From NCBI GenBank assembly GCA_003695865.1, contig RFGQ01000059.1:1-9036 (forward strand): a stretch of DNA of 9,036 nt, given 5' to 3'. Both the position numbers and the translations under genes were made by a program. Positions 1 through 5,564 of the stretch are shown here, piece after piece. Positions within the stretch are counted from its first letter, which is position 1. Each line of letters begins with the position of its first letter. Source of the stretch: Gemmatimonadota bacterium (GTDB lineage: Bacteria; Gemmatimonadota; Gemmatimonadetes; Longimicrobiales; Gaopeijiaceae). Under the pieces are notes generated by a model. The model made no database searches, was not told where the DNA came from, and worked only from the letters and a program-made list of their open reading frames with translations.

Positions 1-221
1 CCCGCCCCCAGGCCCGCGAGCGCCACGGCCGACGAAGCATAAAGCTCGAGCCGCCGCCCCTCGAGGTCGACCGGCAGGCGGGCCTGGGCCACGGCGGCGG
101 CCGGCAGCAGAATGACGTAGCCCGCCAACAGAGCCGCCGCCGCGGCTCCGAGCGGCGACCACGCAGAGAGTCCGGCCGCCGCGACGAGGGCGGCGAGCGC
201 ACCCGCGACCGTCAGGCGCAC
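1..221 (-). CDS. N-terminal part of a hydrophobic membrane protein (partial, runs off window)
   Basis: I translated this directly from the sequence; it is open from a GTG at 221 to the window edge, giving 73 codons. The start overlaps the stop of the upstream decarboxylase (GTG at 221-219, TGA at 214-212), which implies translational coupling. Residues 3-45 are almost wholly Ala, Leu, Val and Gly and would form one or two membrane segments (the first about 3-17, the second about 23-45). A short charged loop follows (RLPVDLEGRRLELY), then a third hydrophobic stretch begins near residue 61. The pattern resembles the N-terminus of small multi-spanning proteins such as CPBP-family intramembrane proteases, but no catalytic motif lies in this fragment, so that is only a guess. 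Coding is supported by the overlap, the unbroken frame and the coherent hydrophobic profile. Confidence 0.6.
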   Translation of the reverse strand, partial: MRLTVAGALAALVAAAGLSAWSPLGAAAAALLAGYVILLPAAAVAQARLPVDLEGRRLELYASSAVALAGLGA

Positions 222-1663
222 AGCTCGCCGCCCAGCGCCTGCACGCGCTCCAGCGTGGAGCGCACGTCCTCCCAGGTGGAGCGGTAATTCAGAATGCACA
301 GCCGCAGGGCGTACGTGCCGTGCAGGCGCGTGGACGACACCATCGCGTGGCCGCTCTCGACGAGCGCGTCCTGCACGCGCTGGTTGAGCGCCTCGAGCGC
401 GGCCTCCTCTCCCGAGAAGCCAGCGGGCCGGTAGCGGTAGCACATCACGCCGAGTTGCGCGCCGGTGAGCACCTCGAGGTCTTCGGCCTCGGCCGCGTAC
501 GCCTCGGCCCGCTCTGCCAGGGTCATCGCGCGATCGATCTCGGCGCGAAAAGCGGCCAGGCCGAACGCCCGCACCGACAGCCATACCTTGAGGGCCCGGA
601 AGGCCCGTGTGAGCTGGAGCCCGCGGTCGGCGAAGTTCGGATGTTCGGCTCCCAGCTCCACGTCCTGCAGGTACTCGGGCCGTGCCGTGAAGGCACGTTC
701 CAGGTCGCGCGGCTCGCGCACCAGCAGACAGCCCGTCTCGTAGGGTTGGAACAGCCACTTGTGCGGATCGAGCGTGACCGAATCGGCCCGGCCGATCCCG
801 GCCAGCGCCTCGCGACCCCGCTCGGTGAGCACCGCGAAGCCGCCGTAGGCCGCGTCCACGTGCAGCCACATGCCCTGCTCCGAGCACACGTCGGCCAGTT
901 CGTCGAGCGCGTCCACCACGCCGGAGTTCGTGGCCCCCCCGTTCGCGCATACCACCGCGGGCGTGCGTCCCTCGCTCCGGTCGCGCTCCAGCCAGCCTTC
1001 CAGCACGGCCCGCGTCAGGCGCAGGTCGGCGCCGGTGCGAATCGTGCGCACATCCTCGGCCGGCCACCCGACGATGCGGGCCGCTCGCAGCAGGGAACTG
1101 TGGCCCTGGTCGCTCACGTAGAGCACGGGTCGAGCGGCGTCGCCGAAGCGGTGCCGCACGGCCACCAGCGCGTCGAGGTTCGCGGCCGATCCTCCCGAGG
1201 TCATGAGACCACTCGCGCCCTCGGGCATGCCGAGCCAGGAACGGAACCAGTCCAGCACGACGAGCTCGACCTGGCTCGGGCCCGCCGACTCGAGCCAGGT
1301 GCCCTGGAAGGTGTTGAACCCGGCCACGAGAAAGTCGGCCACCACCGAGGGCCACGTGGGTGAAGAAGGCACGAAGGCGAAGAATCGGGGGTGGTCGATG
1401 CGACCGGCCCGCGCGAGCACCTCGTGGACCGCTTCGTCGAACAGCGCCTCCGGCGCCTCGGGATGCTCGGGCGGATCCCGACGGAACAGCGCCTCGAGTT
1501 CGCCGCGCGTCGCGCCTCGCCATGCCACGTCCCTCCGCAGTCCCGACCAGCGCTCGATCAGCGCATCGACGGCGCGGTAGCCCAGGCGCCGCATCTCTTC
1601 GGGCGACATCTCGAGCGTGGGGCCGCTCGACTCCGCGCCCCCGCGGTGGTCCTCGTCGTTCAT
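212..1663 (-). CDS. PLP-dependent group II decarboxylase (aromatic-L-amino-acid decarboxylase type)
   Basis: This 483-aa protein has the normal length for the pyridoxal-phosphate group II decarboxylases (DOPA, tryptophan, tyrosine, phenylalanine decarboxylases), which turn an amino acid into its amine plus CO2. Visible hallmarks are the N-terminal substrate-site segment HPRFFAFVPS (91-100), the phosphate-binding TSGGSAANLDAL (155-166), SDQGHSS with the ring-stacking His188, HVDAAYGG with the pyridine-nitrogen Asp270, and DPHKW with the Schiff-base Lys302. All key residues are present, so it should be active. The start ATG at 1663 is preceded by GAGGAG (1667-1672). The next gene in the same direction overlaps its stop. 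The substrate cannot be fixed from sequence; an aromatic amino acid is most likely, and a phenylethylamine product would feed phenylacetate catabolism, but that link to the paa genes is inference. Confidence 0.9.
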   Translation of the reverse strand: MNDEDHRGGAESSGPTLEMSPEEMRRLGYRAVDALIERWSGLRRDVAWRGATRGELEALFRRDPPEHPEAPEALFDEAVHEVLARAGRIDHPRFFAFVPSSPTWPSVVADFLVAGFNTFQGTWLESAGPSQVELVVLDWFRSWLGMPEGASGLMTSGGSAANLDALVAVRHRFGDAARPVLYVSDQGHSSLLRAARIVGWPAEDVRTIRTGADLRLTRAVLEGWLERDRSEGRTPAVVCANGGATNSGVVDALDELADVCSEQGMWLHVDAAYGGFAVLTERGREALAGIGRADSVTLDPHKWLFQPYETGCLLVREPRDLERAFTARPEYLQDVELGAEHPNFADRGLQLTRAFRALKVWLSVRAFGLAAFRAEIDRAMTLAERAEAYAAEAEDLEVLTGAQLGVMCYRYRPAGFSGEEAALEALNQRVQDALVESGHAMVSSTRLHGTYALRLCILNYRSTWEDVRSTLERVQALGGELCA

Positions 1664-1762
1664 GCTCTCCTCGCGGTGCCGGGGCCTTTATCGGCCGCCG
1701 GGCCTCGTAGTAGCTTCTCTCGTCCGGCGGTACGCCGCGACCGCCCCCATCCAGGACGACCG

Positions 1763-2080
1763 ATGACGAAACGCCCGGAGAACGGAACGACCGTGTTCAG
1801 GGTTCTCGACGCCTTCGACCACCCCCTCGGTGGCCGCCTGCTCAGGCTGCGCCTCACCGCGGGCGATGCACCCGGCGTGCGCCGGCTCCGCGGGGCCGAG
1901 CTCGAACTGGTGTCTCCCGCCGGAGACGCGCGGGTGAAGGCCTGCGTGGACGCCTTTGCCGTGTTCGGCGGCAAGCCCAGCGACGAGCGCCTCGCGCGCA
2001 CCGGCCGGGTGGACGTGCACGTGGTCCCGCGCGAAGGCGACGCCGGGGCGGTGTCGGCGGGTTGGGAAGCGCGGCTCTGA
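1763..2080 (+). CDS. small hypothetical protein, possible beta-barrel (105 aa)
   Basis: The ATG at 1763 opens a 105-codon frame ending with TGA at 2078-2080. A longer frame runs upstream, but that part lies antisense to the decarboxylase, and the 99-bp gap between the divergent genes fits a start here. Upstream AGGACGA is a weak ribosome site. No signal peptide or membrane segment is visible. The body alternates short hydrophobic strands with Gly turns: VFRVLDAFDHPLGG (11-24), LRLRLTAGD (27-35), GAELELVSPAGD (44-55), a Gly-Gly loop near 69-70, and GRVDVHV (81-87). This faintly resembles the second (beta-barrel) domain of translation GTPases, but the similarity is by eye and weak. No function is assigned. 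It converges on the lipoprotein gene with a 30-bp gap. Confidence 0.6.
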   Translation: MTKRPENGTTVFRVLDAFDHPLGGRLLRLRLTAGDAPGVRRLRGAELELVSPAGDARVKACVDAFAVFGGKPSDERLARTGRVDVHVVPREGDAGAVSAGWEARL

Positions 2081-2087
2081 GCCGCGC
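2069..2087. terminator. GC-rich inverted repeat at a convergent gene junction (possible bidirectional terminator)
   Basis: The arms GCGCGGCTC (2069-2077) and GAGCCGCGC (2079-2087) are perfect reverse complements around one base and could fold as an 8-bp stem with a 3-nt loop. The repeat overlaps the TGA of the 105-aa gene and lies just before the stop of the opposing lipoprotein gene. There is no T-run on either side, so it is not a textbook intrinsic terminator; the position is the main argument. Confidence 0.35.
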
Positions 2088-2110
2088 AGGCTCGCGCCGC
2101 CCTCACCGGC

Positions 2111-2794
2111 TCAGCGAAGGCCCGGCGGGTCGGTTTCGAACGTCTCCCTGAACCACGCCCGGTAGCGCTCCTGCGCGTCGGGGTCCTCGTCCAACCAGCG
2201 GCGCCGCTCCTCGCGGAATTCGTCGGCGCGCGCCGTCAGCAGGTAGGCGTCGAGATACCCGTTCTCGGCGGCGTAGACGAGTTCGTCCATCGGCTGGTAG
2301 GGCGCGAGGTCGAATACCGAACGACCATACAGCCACGCTTCGGCCACGCGCGCCACGATCGCGCGCTCGGCCTGGTATCCGCTCAGCGTGTCGCCCCCCG
2401 GCAGCCAGTCGCCCAGCTCGCCCCGCTCCTGCATGAGCTTGAGATGGGCGTAGATGTTGTAGACGGTAACCGCGTCGGGCGCCGTGCGCTGCACCTGGAT
2501 CTCGGCCGTGTCGCCCGAGATGGTGAGCCCTTCCCACGGCATCACGGGCTCATCCACGGGCTGAGCGCTGATCAGAAAGCTCGGGTCCTCTTCGATGTTG
2601 CGGACCTCTTCACGGAACCAGATGTCGACGGCCTCCATCCGGGCGGGATCGGGCTGCAACCTCGCCCCGCTGCGTACGATCAGCGAGCGCGGCTGGGGAA
2701 GCGTCGATGCGGCCGCGCAGGCCGTCATGAGCAGAAGGGCGGCGACGGCGAGAAACCTCTTCGCCACTCGACCGGATTCGGCACGTGATCGCAT
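2111..2794 (-). CDS. putative lipoprotein of unknown function (227 aa)
   Basis: The N-terminus reads as a lipoprotein signal: basic n-region (MRSRAESGRVAKR), hydrophobic FLAVAALLL (14-22), then MTA-Cys26 as lipobox, so the mature protein should be lipid-anchored at Cys26 in the cell envelope. I chose ATG 2794 because AAGAGGA (2801-2807) sits 6 bases upstream; a longer GTG-initiated version from 2821 would put the ribosome site inside the gene. The mature part has a strand-rich region to about residue 115 (ISGDTAEIQVQ, AVTVYNIYAHLKLMQ) and then helices ending in a strongly charged C-terminus rich in Arg, Glu and Asp (AREADEF-like helix around 187-215). A conserved-looking MPWEGLTISGDTAEI stretch (85-99) has no match I recognise. 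It converges with the 105-aa gene and is divergent from the 184-aa gene. Confidence 0.8.
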   Translation of the reverse strand: MRSRAESGRVAKRFLAVAALLLMTACAAASTLPQPRSLIVRSGARLQPDPARMEAVDIWFREEVRNIEEDPSFLISAQPVDEPVMPWEGLTISGDTAEIQVQRTAPDAVTVYNIYAHLKLMQERGELGDWLPGGDTLSGYQAERAIVARVAEAWLYGRSVFDLAPYQPMDELVYAAENGYLDAYLLTARADEFREERRRWLDEDPDAQERYRAWFRETFETDPPGLR

Positions 2795-2800
2795 GCACAG

Positions 2801-2807
2801 TCCTCTT
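2801..2807 (-). promoter_or_regulatory. Shine-Dalgarno site deciding the lipoprotein start
   Basis: AAGAGGA on the minus strand, 6 bases before the ATG at 2794. It supports the shorter start over the in-frame GTG at 2821. Confidence 0.7.
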
Positions 2808-2814
2808 AAATTTC

Positions 2815-2842
2815 TTGACACCTTATCACGCCGGGGTGGAAT
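2815..2842 (+). promoter_or_regulatory. candidate sigma70-type promoter for the 184-aa gene
   Basis: A perfect TTGACA (2815-2820) is followed after 16 bases by TGGAAT (2837-2842), which matches four of six -10 positions. Transcription from it would leave a leader of roughly 40 bases before the ATG at 2892. The local sequence is AT-richer than its surroundings. The spacing is one base short of optimal and the -10 box is imperfect. Confidence 0.35.
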
Positions 2843-2891
2843 TGTCGTTTACGTCGCCCCGGTCAAACGGATACGACAGGTAGACGGTTCG

Positions 2892-3446
2892 ATGGACGAA
2901 GCCACCCGGGAGTTTCGCGCTCCCCGCACGATAACGCCGACCGACCTCGGTGACGACCTCGCACGCCTGGTGTGGGAGAGCTTTTCGGACTTCGTGTCCG
3001 AGGGAGAGACGGCGACCGCGTTCGACCAGCTCCAGCTCGTCGACGACGAAGGCAACCCCGACACGCGCGCGGTGGAGGAGTCGCTCATCTTCCTCATGTG
3101 GGCGCACACCCGCGGCGTGCAGCAGGCGTTCTTCGGTCGCGCGCCCTCCGAGTTGCTCAAGCAGGCGCTCGACGAGCTTCACAGCGCGGTCTTCGAAGAC
3201 CTGGTCGCCAACGGCACGCCGCGCACACAGTTGCCCCTGTTCGAGCAGCGCGTCGGCGCCCGCTACAGCGAGTACCATCAGGCGGCGGAGAACTCCGACG
3301 CCGACCTCGCGCGGGCGGTGCTGCGTCACCTGGCCGGCGGGCGGGAGGCGCCCGACGCGGTGACCGCGGTGGTGGCCGAGCGCGCCCTGGCGGTGGCCGG
3401 ACCCCTGCGCGACTACCTCGAAGAGGTCGAACTCATCCCCGCCTGA
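2892..3446 (+). CDS. hypothetical soluble helical protein (184 aa)
   Basis: I do not recognise this protein. ATG 2892 is chosen because the longer open frame upstream runs antisense through the lipoprotein gene; AGGTAG about 9 bases upstream is a weak ribosome site. The product is acidic, has no signal peptide or membrane segment and appears almost entirely alpha-helical: SESF-type helix 19-37, a helix around VEESLIFLMWAHTRGVQQAFF (61-81), LLKQALDELHSAVFEDLV (88-105), RYSEYHQAAEN (124-134), DLARAVLRHLAGG (138-150) and a C-terminal helix ending EEVELIPA. Aromatic and acidic residues in the central helices could line a pocket, but no metal or nucleotide motif stands out. It is transcribed toward the paa operon and its stop lies 31 bases from the end of the CMD-family gene. 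Confidence 0.7.
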   Translation: MDEATREFRAPRTITPTDLGDDLARLVWESFSDFVSEGETATAFDQLQLVDDEGNPDTRAVEESLIFLMWAHTRGVQQAFFGRAPSELLKQALDELHSAVFEDLVANGTPRTQLPLFEQRVGARYSEYHQAAENSDADLARAVLRHLAGGREAPDAVTAVVAERALAVAGPLRDYLEEVELIPA

Positions 3447-3447
3447 C

Positions 3448-3468
3448 GACGCGGCGCGCGCCGCCGTC
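3448..3468. terminator. GC-rich hairpin between convergent genes (possible bidirectional terminator)
   Basis: The 31-bp gap between the 184-aa gene and the end of the paa operon holds the palindrome CGGCGCGCGCCG flanked by GACG and, after one unpaired C, CGTC. It can form a long GC stem on either strand. The plus strand continues into GGCCGTTCTCTA, a weak pyrimidine tract rather than a clean T-run. Confidence 0.4.
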
Positions 3469-3477
3469 GGCCGTTCT

Positions 3478-3831
3478 CTATCCATCCTCCTCCGCCGCGA
3501 GTTCGTCGAGAAAGTCCACGGCGCGGCGCAGGTGGGGGATCGTGATCGAGCCACCTACGATCAGCGCCACGGTGAGGGCTTCGAGGATCTCTTCGTCCTC
3601 GAGGCCCTCTTCCTTACAGCGGATGAGGTGGTAGGAGATGCAGTCGTCGCAGCGGAGCACGGTCGAGGCGACGAGCCCGAGCAGCTCCTTGGTGCGAACG
3701 GGCAGGGCACCCTCACGGTAGACGCTGCCGTCGAGCGCGAAGAAGCGCTTGAGGTCGAGGTTGCCGGCGTCGAGCAGCCGCGCGTTCATGCGCTCGCGGA
3801 ACTCGCGGAAGCGCCGCACGCGGTCGCTCAC
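3478..3831 (-). CDS. carboxymuconolactone decarboxylase (AhpD-like) family protein
   Basis: This 117-aa protein has the typical size and core of the CMD/AhpD family. After an N-terminal helix come RTKELLGLVASTVLRCDDCISYH (46-68) with the redox motif Cys61-x-x-Cys64 and His68, then a helix LEDEEILEALTVALIVGGS (77-95) and a final helix over PHLRRAVDFLDEL. Family members with CxxC-xxxH are thiol peroxidase or disulfide-reductase-like proteins, so a role in removing peroxide or repairing thiols is plausible, and the decarboxylase name should not be taken literally. The GTG start at 3831 overlaps the stop of the zinc-ribbon gene (GTGA) and has AAGGAGG 6 bases upstream. It is the last gene of the paa operon; help against peroxide leaking from an uncoupled diiron oxygenase is my inference. 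Confidence 0.88.
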   Translation of the reverse strand: MSDRVRRFREFRERMNARLLDAGNLDLKRFFALDGSVYREGALPVRTKELLGLVASTVLRCDDCISYHLIRCKEEGLEDEEILEALTVALIVGGSITIPHLRRAVDFLDELAAEEDG

Positions 3832-4067
3832 GGCGCGCCTCCTTCGCCCACCGGAGGCCGAGCGGCGTCGGGCGCCGTCGCGGTCCACTTCATCATCTCG
3901 AACGGGCTGCGGCAGGCCAGGCACCAGTAGGTCGCCACCGAAAGCTGCGATCCGAACGGGTTCACCAACTCGGTGCGCCGCCCGCCGCAGAAGGGGCACT
4001 CGGGCTGCAGCGGCAGCCCGCCCGGACCGTCGGTGTCTCCGGTGCGATCCGACCGCATCGCGTTCAC
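3828..4067 (-). CDS. paaD: free-standing zinc-ribbon domain of PaaD (split PaaD, C-terminal part)
   Basis: This 79-aa protein has a flexible Gly/Asp-rich N-terminus and then a zinc ribbon: Cys24-Pro-Phe-Cys27, TELVNPFGS (32-40), Cys49-Leu-Ala-Cys52 and SPFEMMKW. That is the pattern at the C-terminal end of the usual PaaD protein (CPxC, then SEFGS, then YRCxxC, then PFDYFK), which I recognise from the family. In standard PaaD it is fused behind a MIP18 domain; here the MIP18 part is encoded at 5112-5564. The GTG start overlaps the paaC stop (GTGA); an in-frame ATG at 4058 is an alternative start. Its own stop overlaps the CMD gene start. It probably acts with the MIP18 part in metal-centre maturation of the oxygenase. 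A generic zinc-ribbon protein is the other reading, made unlikely by the location. Confidence 0.82.
   Translation of the reverse strand: MNAMRSDRTGDTDGPGGLPLQPECPFCGGRRTELVNPFGSQLSVATYWCLACRSPFEMMKWTATAPDAARPPVGEGGAP
3838..3843 (-). promoter_or_regulatory. strong Shine-Dalgarno site for the CMD-family gene
   Basis: AGGAGG on the minus strand, inside the end of the zinc-ribbon gene and 6 bases before the GTG at 3831. It fixes that GTG as start and suggests the gene can be translated in its own right in addition to coupling. Confidence 0.7.
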
Positions 4068-4861
4068 TCGACGAAGAGCGCCCGGTTGCGGTCGCCGCGC
4101 GCCCGCTCGACCGCGTCGTCGTCGGGCCGTCCGGGCCCCCGCCGGCGCGTGGCGTCCCAGTCCGCCCGGTCGGGCTCGACCGTGGCCACATCGATCTCGA
4201 GAAGAGCGAGAGACGGCCCCACGGCCTCCGCGAAACGCTCGCGGTTCCGGGCCCCCTCGGCCGCCAGTCCGGCCCCGGCCAGCACGTGCGCGTCCTCGTC
4301 GTCGGGGTCCAGCCAGGCGAGCAGCCGGGGCAGCATCCGTTCAGTGGAGGTGCGCAGGCGCTCCTGCGCCTCGGCCGAGCCACCCGCCAGGCGCGCGTAC
4401 CAGGCGGTCCCCAGGTCGCGGTGGAAGGCCTCTTCGGCGAGCATCTTGGGCACCCGGCTGGTCGCGAGCTCCCAGCGCCCGGCCGCGAACCCTTCCAGCA
4501 CCGTGCTCAGCGCGCCGTCGACGAGCACCATGAAGGACACCAGTTCCGCCCAGTCTTCGGCCGGTCGGTCGAGCACGCACGGGTTCGCGTAGGCTTCGGC
4601 GGGGCGGTCGTGCTCGACCGCCACGGGATCCCGCCCGAAGTCCTTCAGCATCGCATACAACAGCCGCGCGTGGCCCCACTCGTCCTGACACATCGACGAG
4701 GCGGCGATACCGGCCTCGATCGACGGCGCCCCGAGCAGCCAGTCGCTGTAACGGATCCCCAGCAAGCGCTTGCCGTCGGCGAGCGAGAGGATGAAGCGCT
4801 CGAGGGCGTCGCGTGCGCCGGCATCCAGCGCGGCCGGATCGTTCAGCAGCTCCCCGCTCAT
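4064..4861 (-). CDS. paaC: phenylacetyl-CoA 1,2-epoxidase subunit PaaC
   Basis: This 265-aa protein is slightly longer than E. coli PaaC (about 248). PaaC is a ferritin-fold paralogue of PaaA that pairs with it in the PaaABC(E) oxygenase and is regarded as the structural subunit. Family features are DGKRLLGIRYSDWLLGAPSIEAGIA (29-53), CQDEWGHARLLYAML (58-72), a middle helix with VDGALSTVLEG (114-124), LAEEAFHRDLG (141-151) and a C-terminal helical part. Unlike E. coli PaaC as I remember it, both ExxH motifs are intact (E61-WG-H64 and E144-AF-H147), with Glu49 and Asp115 in positions comparable to the diiron ligands of PaaA. The last 35 residues are Arg/Asp-rich and look like a variable tail. 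The ATG start overlaps the paaB stop (ATGA), and the stop overlaps the zinc-ribbon start (GTGA). Confidence 0.93.
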   Translation of the reverse strand: MSGELLNDPAALDAGARDALERFILSLADGKRLLGIRYSDWLLGAPSIEAGIAASSMCQDEWGHARLLYAMLKDFGRDPVAVEHDRPAEAYANPCVLDRPAEDWAELVSFMVLVDGALSTVLEGFAAGRWELATSRVPKMLAEEAFHRDLGTAWYARLAGGSAEAQERLRTSTERMLPRLLAWLDPDDEDAHVLAGAGLAAEGARNRERFAEAVGPSLALLEIDVATVEPDRADWDATRRRGPGRPDDDAVERARGDRNRALFVE

Positions 4862-5085
4862 GCGGCGCCTCCCTTGGCGTTCGCGGCGAACGGGCCGTCG
4901 GTGCGGTTCACCGGGATGATGGCCGCCCTCGGGACGACGCACATCTCGAACCAGCGCTCCTCGTCGTAGGTGTTCCACGCGTACACCCGCGCAAGCGCCG
5001 CGTCGGGCGCGTCCACGTATCCGATGTGTCGCAGCGGCTCGCCCCGCTCCTTGCGGGCGAACACGTCGAAGACTTCCTCGCGCAT
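4858..5085 (-). CDS. paaB: phenylacetyl-CoA 1,2-epoxidase subunit PaaB
   Basis: This 75-aa protein begins EEVFDVFARKERGEPLRHIG (3-22), matching the family pattern in which an initial EVF strand is followed by a basic, His-containing turn. It continues with a helix DAALARVYAWNTYDEE (28-43), then WFEMCVVPRAAIIPV (45-59). PaaB is a small non-catalytic subunit that bridges the PaaA-PaaC heterodimers. It is shorter than E. coli PaaB (about 95 aa), lacking much of the C-terminal tail; compact forms are what I expect outside Proteobacteria. GGAGAGGA lies about 10 bases before the ATG at 5085, where a 26-bp gap, the only gap inside the operon, separates it from the MIP18 gene. Its TGA overlaps the paaC start. 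Confidence 0.92.
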   Translation of the reverse strand: MREEVFDVFARKERGEPLRHIGYVDAPDAALARVYAWNTYDEERWFEMCVVPRAAIIPVNRTDGPFAANAKGGAA

Positions 5086-5111
5086 CTACTCGCCGTCCTC
5101 TCCGATCAACG

Positions 5112-5564
5112 CTAGCGCGCCACACCCACGCCCAGCGCGCGCAGCTTTTCGCGGCCCGCCGGGGTGATGCGCGCGTTCGTCCAGGGTGGGTCCCAGACCT
5201 CTTCGATCTCGACCGCACGGATCCACGGCTCGCGCTCCAGGCGGTCGCGGATGTCCTCGCGGATGAACTCCATGCAGGGGCACGCGGTCGCCGTGAACGT
5301 CACCCGCACGCGCGCCACCCCGTCTTCCACCTCGAGCCCGTAGATCAGGCCCAGCTCCACCAACGAGATGGGGATCTCGGGGTCGAGCACCTCGCCCAGA
5401 CAGCGCCAGGCCTCGGCGGTGGCGTCGGAAGGCGCCGCCGGCAGGGGCGCGCTCCACAGGTCGCGACCGCCGCTGGCGTGCGAGCGCACATGCGCCGGGA
5501 TCCCCGCAGGCAGGCCCGGCAACCGAACCGCAGTCCCTGCGCTCGCCGTGCTCAGTTGAGCCAT
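5112..5564 (-). CDS. paaD: PaaD MIP18/DUF59-domain part (split PaaD, N-terminal part)
   Basis: This 150-aa protein starts with about 50 low-complexity, Ala/Pro-rich residues and then carries a full MIP18 (DUF59) domain: LGEVLDPEIPISLVELGLIYG (56-76), a beta pair VARVRVTFTATACPCMEFI (83-101) with Cys95 and Cys97, and VWDPPWTNARITPAGREKLRALG (123-145). The last motif is the usual end of the MIP18 part of PaaD, but here the protein stops 5 residues later, with no zinc ribbon. PaaD is required for PaaABCE function and is related to SufT-type Fe-S/metal maturation factors. The ATG at 5564 overlaps the paaA stop by 13 bases; GAGGG directly abuts it, so the spacing is poor, and a later start inside the low-complexity region (for example GTG near Val26) cannot be excluded. 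Confidence 0.88.
   Translation of the reverse strand: MAQLSTASAGTAVRLPGLPAGIPAHVRSHASGGRDLWSAPLPAAPSDATAEAWRCLGEVLDPEIPISLVELGLIYGLEVEDGVARVRVTFTATACPCMEFIREDIRDRLEREPWIRAVEIEEVWDPPWTNARITPAGREKLRALGVGVAR

Noticed and set aside
320..1363. 347-aa open frame on the plus strand
   Set aside because: It is antisense to the decarboxylase, which has all family motifs. The translation is Arg/His/Gly-rich with no domain, as expected of a shadow frame in GC-rich DNA.
3749..4969. 406-aa open frame on the plus strand
   Set aside because: It lies opposite paaC, the zinc-ribbon gene and the CMD gene, and its translation is low-complexity Arg/Pro-rich sequence.
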